Position numbers and translations under genes: made by a program. 64,000 bases of DNA, taken from the NCBI RefSeq assembly GCF_004363235.1, contig NZ_SNYW01000012.1, forward strand, positions 193,501 to 257,500, in the 5' to 3' direction. The DNA is from Dongia mobilis. GTDB lineage: Bacteria > Pseudomonadota > Alphaproteobacteria > Dongiales > Dongiaceae. A model generated the notes under the pieces. That model ran no database searches. It saw only the letters and a list, made by a program, of their open reading frames with translations, and was not told the origin of the DNA. Shown piece after piece: positions 38,003 to 46,382 of this stretch (position 1 is its first letter; each line of letters opens with the position of its first letter).

Positions 38003-40042
38003 ATGGCCGATCCCCTGCTGCAGCCCTATCATCTCAAGCACCTCAACCTGAAGAACCGCATCTTCTCGACCTCGCACGAACCGGCCTATTCCGAGGGCGG
38101 CATGCCGGGCCTGCGCTATCAGCTCTATCACGAGGAGAAGGCCAAGGGCGGGGCGGCCATGACCATGATCGGCGGCTCCTCGGTCATCGCCAAGGATTCG
38201 CCGCAGGCCTTCGGCAACCTCTATGTCCACGACAACGCCATCATTCCGCATTTCCGGGAACTGGCGAAGCGCGTCCACGCTTATGACTGCGCCGTCATGT
38301 GCCAGATCACGCATCTGGGGCGGCGAACCTCCTGGCACAAGGAGCATTGGCTGCCGATCATCTCGGCCTCGCACGAGCGCGAGCCGGCCCATCGCGGTTT
38401 CCCGAAGATGATGGAGGATCACGACATCGCCCGCGTGGTGAAGGCCTATGGCGAAGCCACCGCGCGCTGCCGCGAGGGTGACCTCGATGGGGTCGAGATC
38501 GAGGCCTATGGGCATTTATTCGATTCCTTCCTCTCGCCCCGCACCAACAGCCGCACGGACGAGTATGGCGGCAGCCTGGAGAACCGCATGCGCTTCGGCA
38601 TCGCGGTCCTCACCGAAATGCGCCACGCCGCCGGGCCGGATTTCATCATCGGCCTGCGCATGGCGGTGGACGAAGCGGCCGAGGACGGTTTCGGTTTCCA
38701 GGAAGGCGTCGAGATCGCGCGGCGCCTGCGCGATGCGAAGCTGATCGATTTCCTCAACGTCATCGTCGGCACCATCGACAGCGACGAATCCCTGTCCCAC
38801 ATCATCCCGCTGATGGGAACGCCGGCTGGCCCCAATTTCGCCAAGGTGAAGGCGGCCCGAGCCGCCCTGCCGGGCCTGCCGATTTTCCACGCGGCGCGTG
38901 TCAATGATCTTGCCACCGCGCGGCACTGGGTGGCGGACGATGCCGTCGACCTCATCGGCATGACCCGCGCCCATATGGCGGACCCGCATATCGTCGCCAA
39001 GCTGATGCGTGGCGAGGAGGAGCGCATCCGCCCCTGCGTCGGCGCCGGCTATTGCATCGACCGCATCTATCAGGGTGGCGAGGCGCTCTGCCTGCACAAC
39101 CCGGCCACGGGGCGCGAGGCAACGATGCCCCATGTCATCCGCCCCGGCGACGGCCCCCGCAGGAAGGTCGTCATCGTCGGCGCTGGACCGGCGGGACTGG
39201 AAGCCGCTCGCGTCTCGGCCCTGCGCGGCCATGACGTCGTGCTGTTCGAGGCAACCGACCGCCCCGGCGGCCAGGTCGCCATTGCAGCCAAGGTGAACCG
39301 CCGCAAGGAATTGATCGGCATCACCGACTGGCTGTTTGCGGAAGCGACCCGCGCCGGGGTCACGTTTCGCTTCAACACCTATGCCGAGGGCGCCGATATC
39401 CTGGCGGAAAGGCCCGACATCGTCGTCATCGCCACCGGCGGCACGCCCAACACCGCCCCCTTCCGCGAGGGCGGCGAGCTTGCCACCTCGACCTGGGACG
39501 TGCTGTCGGGCCAGGTGGCGCTTTCCGGTGATGTCCTGCTCTATGACGATGAATCCGGCCACGAGGCGCTCTCGACCGCCGAGTTCCTCACCGACAAGGG
39601 CATCAGGTTCGAACTGGTGACACCCGAGCGTGCCATCGGGGTCGAGGTGGGCGGGCTGAACTACCCCGCCTATTACAAGGCGTTCTATCAGGGCGGCGTC
39701 ACCCTGACGCCCAATCTGCGCATGACCGCGATCCGGCGCGACGGCAACCAGCTGGTCGCCAGCCTGTTCAACGCCTATGACAAATCCAGGCACCAGCGGC
39801 GCGCCCAGCAGATCATCGTGGCACACGGCAACCTTGCGGCGGATGCCGTCTATTTCGACTTGAAGGACCAAAGCCGCAACCGCGGCGAGATCGACATCGA
39901 CGCCTTCATCGAGGGCAGGCCGCAGGTCCTGCGCACGAACCCGGCGGGAACCTTCCAGCTCTTCCGCATCGGCGATGCCGTCGCCACCCGCAACATCCAC
40001 GCCGCCATCTATGACGGCCTGCGCCTCTGCAAAGCATTCTGA
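38003..40042 (+). CDS. DgcA/TMADH-like NADH:flavin oxidoreductase
   Basis: A 679-residue protein with an N-terminal FMN-binding OYE-like barrel (about 1-370), an Fe-S segment and a C-terminal FAD/NAD-type domain starting at 'VVIVGAGPAGLEAA'. It resembles trimethylamine dehydrogenase and DgcA of dimethylglycine catabolism. The cluster region has Cys345, Cys351 and Cys363, so the usual C-x2-C-x3-C-x11-C pattern appears as C-x5-C-x11-C with Ala in place of the second cysteine. It closes the operon with mttB-like and DMGDH-like genes and probably performs one oxidative N-demethylation. Confidence 0.87.
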   Translation: MADPLLQPYHLKHLNLKNRIFSTSHEPAYSEGGMPGLRYQLYHEEKAKGGAAMTMIGGSSVIAKDSPQAFGNLYVHDNAIIPHFRELAKRVHAYDCAVMCQITHLGRRTSWHKEHWLPIISASHEREPAHRGFPKMMEDHDIARVVKAYGEATARCREGDLDGVEIEAYGHLFDSFLSPRTNSRTDEYGGSLENRMRFGIAVLTEMRHAAGPDFIIGLRMAVDEAAEDGFGFQEGVEIARRLRDAKLIDFLNVIVGTIDSDESLSHIIPLMGTPAGPNFAKVKAARAALPGLPIFHAARVNDLATARHWVADDAVDLIGMTRAHMADPHIVAKLMRGEEERIRPCVGAGYCIDRIYQGGEALCLHNPATGREATMPHVIRPGDGPRRKVVIVGAGPAGLEAARVSALRGHDVVLFEATDRPGGQVAIAAKVNRRKELIGITDWLFAEATRAGVTFRFNTYAEGADILAERPDIVVIATGGTPNTAPFREGGELATSTWDVLSGQVALSGDVLLYDDESGHEALSTAEFLTDKGIRFELVTPERAIGVEVGGLNYPAYYKAFYQGGVTLTPNLRMTAIRRDGNQLVASLFNAYDKSRHQRRAQQIIVAHGNLAADAVYFDLKDQSRNRGEIDIDAFIEGRPQVLRTNPAGTFQLFRIGDAVATRNIHAAIYDGLRLCKAF

Positions 40043-40103
40043 TCCGCATTTTCCGATACAGGTTCTTTGGCGCTCAGCGCGGCGTCGCGCCGCATTCTGC
40101 CGT

Positions 40104-40133
40104 CTTGAAATGACGCTGGGCCAATCCCAAAAT
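40104..40133 (+). promoter_or_regulatory. Candidate heat-shock (RpoH) promoter of hsp20
   Basis: CTTGAAA at 40104-40110 and CCCAAAAT at 40126-40133 with a 15-base spacer resemble a sigma-32 promoter. They lie about 90 bases before the Hsp20 start. The leader ends in a strong GGAGG site; short complementary segments (GCCT/AGGC) could mask it, but I cannot claim an RNA thermometer. Confidence 0.45.
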
Positions 40134-40219
40134 CTTCAAGCGAACCCCCGTGCCGAGACCGTCGCGATCACCCGCCATCGGCGCGGGGTGAAGCCTGATA
40201 TCTGGATGGAGGCAACATC

Positions 40220-40714
40220 ATGGCATTTCGCGCATTGACCCCGTTCGGCCGTGGCGGCGTCGCCCCGCGTCCTGAACGCAATGATCCGCTCGCCTGGCGT
40301 GGCGAGTTCGACCGCCTGTTCGACGACATGTTCAAGGGCTTCGGCGCCCTGCCTTCGGTCTGGGGTGAAGGGGCCGCGGCGCCGAAGATCGACGTCAAGG
40401 AAACGGATGCCGGCATCGAGGTGACCGCCGAACTGCCCGGCGTCGACGAGAAGGACGTCACCGTGGAACTGGCCGACGATCTGCTGACCATCCGCGGCGA
40501 GAAGAAGATGGAGCGCAAGGAAGAGGACAAGGAGAAGGGCTATCACCTGATGGAGCGCAGCTATGGCAGCTTCCAGCGCTCGCTCCGCCTGCCCTATGCC
40601 TGCCCCGGCGAGAAGGTCGAGGCAGAGTTCAACAAGGGCGTCCTCAGGATCACCTGCCCGCGCCCGGCCGAGGTCGCGGCCAAGACCCGCAAGATCGACA
40701 TCAAGTCGCGCTGA
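40220..40714 (+). CDS. Small heat-shock protein, Hsp20/alpha-crystallin family
   Basis: A 164-residue ATP-independent holdase. The alpha-crystallin domain spans about 55-150, with the class A features 'DVKETDAGIEVTAELPGVDEKDVTVEL'-like strands and the terminal 'FNKGVLRITCPRP' (G-V-L) motif. The N-terminal arm contains 'DPLAWRGEFDRLFDDMF', typical of this class. Preceded by ATGGAGGCAAC and a possible RpoH promoter. Confidence 0.95.
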   Translation: MAFRALTPFGRGGVAPRPERNDPLAWRGEFDRLFDDMFKGFGALPSVWGEGAAAPKIDVKETDAGIEVTAELPGVDEKDVTVELADDLLTIRGEKKMERKEEDKEKGYHLMERSYGSFQRSLRLPYACPGEKVEAEFNKGVLRITCPRPAEVAAKTRKIDIKSR

Positions 40715-40733
40715 CCGGAAACGCGCCGGCGGG

Positions 40734-40771
40734 AAAACCGGGCCGGTGACGGATCATCCGCGCCGGCCCGG
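40734..40771 (-). terminator. Candidate terminator of the ene-reductase gene
   Basis: Perfect 9-bp GC stem (40738-40746 with 40763-40771) and a 16-base loop, followed in the leftward direction by TTTT. It lies between the convergent hsp20 and ene-reductase genes and could act for the latter. Confidence 0.5.
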
Positions 40772-40784
40772 CCCTGTTGCTTCG

Positions 40785-41855
40785 TCACGCTTCGACGAGG
40801 TCGGCGCCCAGCGCCGGATAATCGGTGTATCCCTCGGCGCCACCGGCATAGAAGGTTTCCGGCCGCGGCGCATTGAGCGGCGCGCCCAGCCGGAAACGCG
40901 CCGGCAAGTCGGGGTTGGCGATGAAGGCCTTGCCGAAGGCCACGGCATCGACCTCGCCGGCGGCAAGGGCCGCCTCGGCGCTCTCCTGCGTGAATTTTTC
41001 ATTGCCGATATAGGTCCCGCCGAAGGCCTTCTTCAGCCGCGGCCCCAGCCAGCCATCGGCCTTGAACTCACGCGCGCAGAGGAACGCGATGCCGCGCCGG
41101 CCCAGCTGCTCGGCGACATAGCCGAAGGTGGCGGCGGGGTTGCCGTCACCCATGTCGTGGGAATCGCCGCGCGGCGCCAGATGGACGCCGACGCGGCCGC
41201 GGCCGAACACCCGGATCGCGGCGTCGGTCGCCTCCAGCATCAGCCGGGCGCGGTTCTCGACCGGCCCGCCGTAATCATCCGTCCGGCGGTTGGTCTTGTC
41301 CTGCAGGAACTGGTCCAGCAGATAGCCGTTGGCGCCATGCAGTTCGACCCCGTCGAAGCCTGCCTTCTTGGCGTTCTCCGCCCCATTGGCATAGGCCGCG
41401 ATGACGCCTGGAATTTCGTCGCGTTCGAGGGCGCGCGGGGTCACATAGGGACGCTGCGGCCGCAGCAGGCTGACATGGCCGGCGGGTGCGATGGCGCTGG
41501 GCGCCACCGGCAATTCGCCATTGAGGAAAGAGGGATCGGAGATGCGCCCGACATGCCAGAGCTGCAGGAAGATGTGCCCGCCTTTCTCATGCACCGCGCG
41601 CGTCACCTTCTGCCAGCCGGCGACCTGTTCCTCCGACCAGATGCCCGGCGTATCGGCATAGCCCACACCCTGCGGCGTCACCGCCGTCGCCTCGGTCAGG
41701 ATGAGGCCCGCCGAGGCGCGCTGGCGATAGTATTCCACCATCAGTTCATTGGGCACGCGGCCCTCGCTCGCCCGCGAACGGGTGAGCGGCGCCATGAAGA
41801 TTCGGTTGGGTAAGGTAAGGTCGCCGACCGTGATCGGCTCGAGGAGCGTTGCCAT
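40785..41855 (-). CDS. Old yellow enzyme family ene-reductase (NemA-like)
   Basis: A 356-residue FMN-dependent alkene reductase. It begins 'LLEPITVGDLTLPNRIFMAPLTR', the OYE N-terminal signature, and carries 'GFDGVELHGANGYLLDQFL' with the active-site region and the FMN-binding C-terminal strands. Family members reduce N-ethylmaleimide, nitro esters and alpha,beta-unsaturated carbonyls with NADPH. The start 41855 has AGGGA upstream; the longer frame to 41996 is not supported. Confidence 0.92.
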   Translation of the reverse strand: MATLLEPITVGDLTLPNRIFMAPLTRSRASEGRVPNELMVEYYRQRASAGLILTEATAVTPQGVGYADTPGIWSEEQVAGWQKVTRAVHEKGGHIFLQLWHVGRISDPSFLNGELPVAPSAIAPAGHVSLLRPQRPYVTPRALERDEIPGVIAAYANGAENAKKAGFDGVELHGANGYLLDQFLQDKTNRRTDDYGGPVENRARLMLEATDAAIRVFGRGRVGVHLAPRGDSHDMGDGNPAATFGYVAEQLGRRGIAFLCAREFKADGWLGPRLKKAFGGTYIGNEKFTQESAEAALAAGEVDAVAFGKAFIANPDLPARFRLGAPLNAPRPETFYAGGAEGYTDYPALGADLVEA

Positions 41856-42154
41856 CTGGGTATCCCTGAGATGAAGTGGCGGACAGGCAATGAATCGGGA
41901 TTGCGGCATTCCGCCTTCCCCGTCATGGCAAGCTAGGCAGCCCGCCCAGAGACAACAACGGGCGGCTTCGACAGATCTCCCCTGCTTGCTGTGCAAATCC
42001 CTGTTTCACACGCGGTTTGTGCCCGGTTTTTGGGCAGAACAAGGGGGTCATCCCGCGCGCAAGCCGGCTGTACCGGCCGTCCGGAAGTTGATAAGCATCT
42101 CGCCGCCCGGGTCGAGCATGCCGGGGCGCCCAAACCATTCCAAGGAACTTCGCC
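41856..42154. other. Divergent intergenic region with a short hairpin element
   Basis: About 300 bases between the ene-reductase and DUF486 genes. No gene is credible. At 42017-42038 it holds the element TGCCC-ggttttt-GGGCA with flanking bases, which recurs with few changes at 61322-61343. Confidence 0.5.
42017..42038 (+). repeat. 22-nt intergenic hairpin element, copy 1
   Basis: The element matches copy 2 (61322-61343) at 19 of 22 positions. Its 5-bp stem TGCCC/GGGCA is kept in copy 2 as TGCCT/GGGCA, with a G-T(U) wobble replacing one pair, and the T-rich loop is conserved. Function unknown. Confidence 0.5.
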
Positions 42155-42508
42155 ATGCCGGCCTTCATGACGCCGCAGATCTCGCCCATTGTCCTGCTGG
42201 TCCTGTCCAACGTCTTCATGACCTTCGCCTGGTACGGGCATCTCAAATTCAAGGCAGCACCGCTCTGGCTCGTCATCATCGCCTCCTGGGGCATCGCCTT
42301 TGTCGAATACTGCCTCGCCGTCCCGGCCAACCGGATCGGCCATGCCGTCTACAGCGCGGCGGAACTGAAGACGATGCAGGAGATCATCACCCTCATCGTC
42401 TTCTGCGTCTTTTCCTGGGCCTATCTGGGCGAAACCATCCGCTGGAACCACGCGGTCGGCTTCGCCCTCATCGCAGCTGCCGGATTTTTCATATTTCATA
42501 AATGGTAA
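42155..42508 (+). CDS. DUF486 / DMT-like small membrane protein
   Basis: A 117-residue protein with four predicted TM helices of the DUF486 family (drug/metabolite transporter clan), recognised by 'LSNVFMTFAWYGHLK' and 'CLAVPANRIG'. The family's function is unestablished; the fold suggests a small transporter working as a dimer. It lies about 100 bases before the fnr-like gene. Confidence 0.85.
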   Translation: MPAFMTPQISPIVLLVLSNVFMTFAWYGHLKFKAAPLWLVIIASWGIAFVEYCLAVPANRIGHAVYSAAELKTMQEIITLIVFCVFSWAYLGETIRWNHAVGFALIAAAGFFIFHKW

Positions 42509-42563
42509 GAATGGTTTGCAGGACCCCGGCAGGGTTAATCGGTCGCAGCCCCGCATGCTTGAC

Positions 42564-42577
42564 TTGACCAAGGTCAA
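42564..42577 (+). promoter_or_regulatory. FNR/FixK box upstream of fnr
   Basis: TTGAC-CAAG-GTCAA, with perfect half-sites of the Fnr/FixK consensus, centred about 40 bases before the start codon. At that position it would lie over or just beyond a normal promoter rather than at -41.5, suggesting negative autoregulation, as at the proximal box of rhizobial fnrN. Confidence 0.7.
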
Positions 42578-42610
42578 GGAGCAACCATTGCGCTAGCCAA
42601 AGGGGATGCC

Positions 42611-43372
42611 ATGACATCGAGTGTGGAAGCCAAGAGCAGCGACCATTCCAGTCAGAACAGTCTTTCCCGCGCGGAGAGCACCCTTCACGACTGTGCGCAT
42701 TGCGATGTCCGCGCCCTCGGGATCTGTGTGGCCTTGGGTGACCTGGAGCAGAAGCGCCTGAAGGGCATCGCCACGGCGCGGCATTTCGGCGAGGGCGAGA
42801 CGATCTTTTCCGCCGAGGACCCGGCCGATGTCGTCGGCACGGTGGTGCGCGGCGCGGTCAAGACCTACAAATTGCTGCCCGACGGCCGCCAGCAGGTGGT
42901 CGGCTTCCTGTTTCCCGGCGATTTCGTCGGCTCGGCCATCTTCGGCACCAACCGCTGCTTCGCCGAGGCCTTGTCGCCGGTGGAGCTGTGCGTCTTTCCC
43001 TATGCGCCGCTGCAGCGGTTGATGAAGGAGCTTCCGGTGCTGGAGCATGAATTGCTGCGCCGGGCCCATGACGATCTCGACCTGGCGCAGGAATGGATGC
43101 TGCTGCTGGGTCGCAAGACGGCGCAGGAACGCGTTGCCACTTTCCTCTGTCTGCTGTTCGAGAAGGCGAAGAAGCGCGGCCATTGCGGGGCACCCATCGA
43201 TCTGCCCATGAACCGCAGCGAGATCGCCGACTATCTCGGCCTCACCATCGAGACAGTCAGTCGGCAGCTGTCGAAACTGAAGAGTGCCGGCGTTATTGCC
43301 ATCCATGGCAGCCATGCCATCGAACTGCGCCGCCCCAACCAGCTCGCCGAACTGGCCGCCGGTGCCGATTGA
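42611..43372 (+). CDS. fnrN: Fnr/FnrN-type oxygen-sensing Crp-family regulator
   Basis: 253 residues. N-terminal Cys28, Cys31 and Cys39 (C-x2-C-x7-C) plus Cys127 in 'ELCVFP' match the [4Fe-4S] ligands of FnrN. A cyclic-nucleotide-binding-like fold and a C-terminal HTH follow, whose recognition helix 'ETVSRQLSKL' has the Glu..Ser-Arg that reads TTGA half-sites. It should act under low oxygen on oxidases and related genes; heme A synthase lies two genes downstream. An FNR box sits upstream. Confidence 0.92.
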   Translation: MTSSVEAKSSDHSSQNSLSRAESTLHDCAHCDVRALGICVALGDLEQKRLKGIATARHFGEGETIFSAEDPADVVGTVVRGAVKTYKLLPDGRQQVVGFLFPGDFVGSAIFGTNRCFAEALSPVELCVFPYAPLQRLMKELPVLEHELLRRAHDDLDLAQEWMLLLGRKTAQERVATFLCLLFEKAKKRGHCGAPIDLPMNRSEIADYLGLTIETVSRQLSKLKSAGVIAIHGSHAIELRRPNQLAELAAGAD

Positions 43373-43385
43373 AGGATCGCCGGGC

Positions 43386-43850
43386 GTGACCGACGGCAAT
43401 GGGCAGCCGCAGAGCGGATCGGTGGAAGGCCTTGGCATGCTGTCGCCCGCCGACGGGGAACTGACCGAGGCGGCGATCCATTTCATCCAGCAGCGCTATA
43501 TCGAGAACCGGCACCATATCGGGGCCGCCATCCGCGGCACCTCGGGGCGGATCTATCTCGGCCTCCATCTCGACACCTATGTCGGCCGCTGCTCGGTCTG
43601 TGCCGAGGCGGTGGCGCTGGGCAGTGCCCTCTCGGCCGGCGAGACCGGGATCGAGGCGGTTGTCTCGGTACGCCATCCAAGGCCGCGCGAATTGCACGGC
43701 GAGCCGAAAGTCGTCTCGCCCTGCGGAATCTGCCGCGAAATGCTGACCGATTTTGCGCCCGGCGCCGCCATCATCCTGGCCGGCCCGGATGGCCTGCGGC
43801 GTCTGCCGGTGGCCGATTTGCTGCCCGAGAAATACCGCCGCCAGCCCTGA
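43386..43850 (+). CDS. Cytidine deaminase-family protein
   Basis: A 154-residue zinc-dependent deaminase if the GTG at 43386 is the start; ATG at 43437 gives 137 residues. The zinc site is 'CAEAVALGSAL' (ligand plus catalytic Glu) and 'PCGICREML' (the PCxxC motif). The Cys-Ala-Glu version is typical of cytidine deaminase and blasticidin-S deaminase-like proteins. It starts 13 bases after fnr, so is likely cotranscribed. Substrate not certain. Confidence 0.83.
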   Translation: MTDGNGQPQSGSVEGLGMLSPADGELTEAAIHFIQQRYIENRHHIGAAIRGTSGRIYLGLHLDTYVGRCSVCAEAVALGSALSAGETGIEAVVSVRHPRPRELHGEPKVVSPCGICREMLTDFAPGAAIILAGPDGLRRLPVADLLPEKYRRQP

Positions 43851-43956
43851 ATTCGCCCGGCATCGAGGGCCTTTCAATTTGCCCCCCGATGGCTATGCTC
43901 CCGGCGCCCGGAACCGCAGCGCGGGTCCCGGCGAGGAGCCCAAGCAAGAGAGCGAC

Positions 43957-45051
43957 ATGACACGCATCCTGACCGAACCCCGTGCCGCCGGCATCGCCCC
44001 GACCGGGCGGGTACAAGCGGCCGGCCGCGCGATCGGCCACTGGCTGGTCGCCATGTGCGGCATGGTGATCGTCATGGTGCTGCTGGGCGGGATCACGCGC
44101 CTCACCGATTCCGGCCTTTCCATCATGGAATGGAAACCGATCATGGGCACCCTGCCCCCGCTTTCGGAGGCGGAATGGGAGCGCGTCTTCGCCCTCTATC
44201 GCGAGATCGCGCAATACAAGCACGTCAATGCCGGCATGGACCTCGCCGGTTTCAAGGCAATTTTCTGGTGGGAGTATTTTCACCGCCTCTGGGGCCGGGT
44301 CCTGGCCGTCGCCTTTGCTGTGCCACTGCTCTGGTTCTGGTTCAAGGGACATCTGGGCCGCGCCGATCTGAAGCGCCTGGTCGGGCTGTTCCTCCTCGGC
44401 GCGTTGCAGGGCTTTGCCGGATGGGTGATGGTCGCCAGCGGGTTCCAGGACCGCGTGCAGGTAAGCCAGTACCGCCTGCTGGTGCACCTGATGCTGGCCG
44501 TGGCGATCTTCGCCCTGATGCTGTGGTACGCCCTCGACTACCTCGACCGCCGCGAACTCGGCGGCAGCCGGCAGGACGCCGGTACCCTGTTCCGGCATGC
44601 GCGCTGGATGAACGCCGTCATCGCGGTGGAGATCGCGCTGGGTGCCCTCGTTGCCGGCACCGATGCCGGCTTCATCTACAACGACTTCCCGCTGATGAAC
44701 GGGCACTGGCTGTCGCCCGACCTCTTCACCCTGTCGCCCTGGTGGATCAACTTCACCGAGAACGTGGCGACCATCCAGTTCCAGCACCGCCTGTTCTCCG
44801 GTTTCGTCGCCATCGCGGTCATTTCATTCCTGGTGCGGCTGCGGCGGCGCGATGTCGACCGCGTGCTGAAGCTGCGCGCCATCGCCCTGCCCTGCGCACT
44901 GGCGGTCCAGGCCTTCCTCGGCATCGCCACGCTGATGCTGGTGGTGCCGATTTCGCTCGCCGTGTTGCACCAGCTGGGCGCCTTCGTGCTGCTGGGCTCG
45001 GGCCTGGTGCTGCAGCATGGCCTCAAGCGGCGCCTGAAGGGCGAGGCATGA
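43957..45051 (+). CDS. ctaA: Heme A synthase (COX15/CtaA)
   Basis: A 364-residue inner-membrane enzyme with eight predicted TM helices that oxidises the C8 methyl of heme O to give heme A for aa3-type oxidases. Family signatures 'GGITRLTDSGLSIMEWKP', 'EYFHRLWGR' and 'QFQHRLFSG' contain the conserved heme-binding His and the catalytic Glu region. ATG at 43957 follows an A/G-rich stretch. Its stop overlaps the start of the CobW-like gene (ATGA). Confidence 0.95.
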   Translation: MTRILTEPRAAGIAPTGRVQAAGRAIGHWLVAMCGMVIVMVLLGGITRLTDSGLSIMEWKPIMGTLPPLSEAEWERVFALYREIAQYKHVNAGMDLAGFKAIFWWEYFHRLWGRVLAVAFAVPLLWFWFKGHLGRADLKRLVGLFLLGALQGFAGWVMVASGFQDRVQVSQYRLLVHLMLAVAIFALMLWYALDYLDRRELGGSRQDAGTLFRHARWMNAVIAVEIALGALVAGTDAGFIYNDFPLMNGHWLSPDLFTLSPWWINFTENVATIQFQHRLFSGFVAIAVISFLVRLRRRDVDRVLKLRAIALPCALAVQAFLGIATLMLVVPISLAVLHQLGAFVLLGSGLVLQHGLKRRLKGEA

Positions 45052-46217
45052 GCGAGCGCGACGGGACGCCGCCGGAACGCCTGCCGGTATCGATCATCAC
45101 CGGCTTCCTCGGCAGCGGCAAGACGACCCTGCTGAAGCATCTTCTCGCCCATCCCGACATGGGCGAGACGGCCGTCGTCATCAACGAGTTCGGCGAAACG
45201 GGCCTCGACCACCTGCTGGTGGAGAAGGCCGATGACGACACCGTCCTGCTCTCTTCCGGTTGTCTCTGCTGCACCGTGCGGGGCGACCTCATCGATGCGC
45301 TGCGGCGCCTGTTCCGCCGCCGTCACAAGGGCGAGATCCCGGCCTTCCGCCGCGTCGTCATCGAAACGACGGGCCTCGCCGACCCGGCGCCGATCCTGCA
45401 TACCCTGATGCAGGACCCGGTGCTGACCGCGGTCTATCGCCTGGACGGCATCATCACCACGGTGGACGCGGTGAATGGCCAGGACCAGATGGACCGCCAG
45501 GCGGAATCGGTGAAACAGGTAGCGGTCGCCGATCGCCTGTTACTGACCAAATGCGATCTCGCCGGTGAAGCGGCGCTGCAGGCGCTGGAAGCGCGCCTGC
45601 GCAAGATCAACCCGGCCGCCCCCATCCTGCGCGTGGCCCATGGCCGCATCGACCCCGGCCAGCTGTTCAATGCCGGGCTCTACAATCCGGAAAGCAAGAG
45701 CCTCGACGTGCAGCGCTGGCTGCGCGAGGAGGCCTATGCCGATCAGCGGCACGGGCACGGGCACGGGCACGACCACGGACATGACCACGGGCATGACCAC
45801 GGACACGATCACGGGGATGACCACGGGCATGATCCCCTCGACCGCAACCGGCACGACGATCACATCCGCGCCTTCTGCATCACCCGCGATGCGCCGATCG
45901 ACTGGCAGCGCTTCTGCAACTGGATCGACATGCTGACGGCGACCCGTGGCGCCGGCCTGCTGCGCATGAAGGGATTGCTCAATGTCGCCGGCGAAGCGGC
46001 GCCGGTCGCGGTACACGGAGTACAGCATCTGTTCCACCCGCCGGTGGTGCTGCCCGCCTGGCCGGATGGCGACCGCCGGTCGCGGATCGTTCTCATCACC
46101 CGCGATATCCCGGCCGCGACGATCGAGGAATCCCTGGCCGCCTTCCTGGGCGACGATGCCGCAGCGCAACCCGCCGCGGAGGCGCGCCCGGAATCGCCCA
46201 CAAGCGGCGTCAAATGA
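45048..46217 (+). CDS. CobW/COG0523 metal-handling GTPase
   Basis: 389 residues: Walker A 'GFLGSGKTT' (19-27), the metal-binding 'GCLCC' motif (Cys72, Cys74, Cys75), 'TKCD' guanine specificity, and a C-terminal CobW domain. A His-rich loop (about 235-262, repeated Gly-His-Asp-His) splits the two halves. COG0523 GTPases deliver Zn or Co to client proteins or serve cobalamin synthesis. Translationally coupled to ctaA, which is an unusual partner. A terminator overlaps the 3' end. Confidence 0.9.
   Translation: MSERDGTPPERLPVSIITGFLGSGKTTLLKHLLAHPDMGETAVVINEFGETGLDHLLVEKADDDTVLLSSGCLCCTVRGDLIDALRRLFRRRHKGEIPAFRRVVIETTGLADPAPILHTLMQDPVLTAVYRLDGIITTVDAVNGQDQMDRQAESVKQVAVADRLLLTKCDLAGEAALQALEARLRKINPAAPILRVAHGRIDPGQLFNAGLYNPESKSLDVQRWLREEAYADQRHGHGHGHDHGHDHGHDHGHDHGDDHGHDPLDRNRHDDHIRAFCITRDAPIDWQRFCNWIDMLTATRGAGLLRMKGLLNVAGEAAPVAVHGVQHLFHPPVVLPAWPDGDRRSRIVLITRDIPAATIEESLAAFLGDDAAAQPAAEARPESPTSGVK
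45750..45833 (+). repeat. Tandem repeat encoding a His/Asp-rich loop
   Basis: Short units of 6 to 12 bases (CACGGGCA, then GACCACGG[A/G]CATGACCACGG) repeat across about 84 bases and encode roughly 28 residues of His, Gly and Asp within the CobW-like protein. Such loops bind Zn, Ni or Co; the repeat is prone to length change. Confidence 0.85.
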
Positions 46218-46241
46218 CTGCTTTCCGCCGCTTTTTAGTTT
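46202..46241 (+). terminator. Rho-independent terminator overlapping the end of the CobW gene
   Basis: Perfect 8-bp stem AAGCGGCG/CGCCGCTT (46202-46209 with 46226-46233), a 16-base loop that includes the stop codon, then TTTAGTTTT. It would end the fnr-ctaA-cobW unit before the ABC importer. Confidence 0.7.
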
Positions 46242-46382
46242 TGCAATTTCGTGAAGGTTGCTAGGCTTTCGCCTGATTGAGGGGGCCTTGCGGCCGGGTG
46301 GCATCGATCGGGGGCGACCTTGGCGAACCCGCGGACTGACAGGGCCGACCCCCTCCATCAACAACCAAATGGAGAGGCTATC

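Noticed and set aside
40134-40219. ROSE-type RNA thermometer in the hsp20 leader
   Set aside because: Only a 4-bp complement to the Shine-Dalgarno region is seen, too weak to claim.
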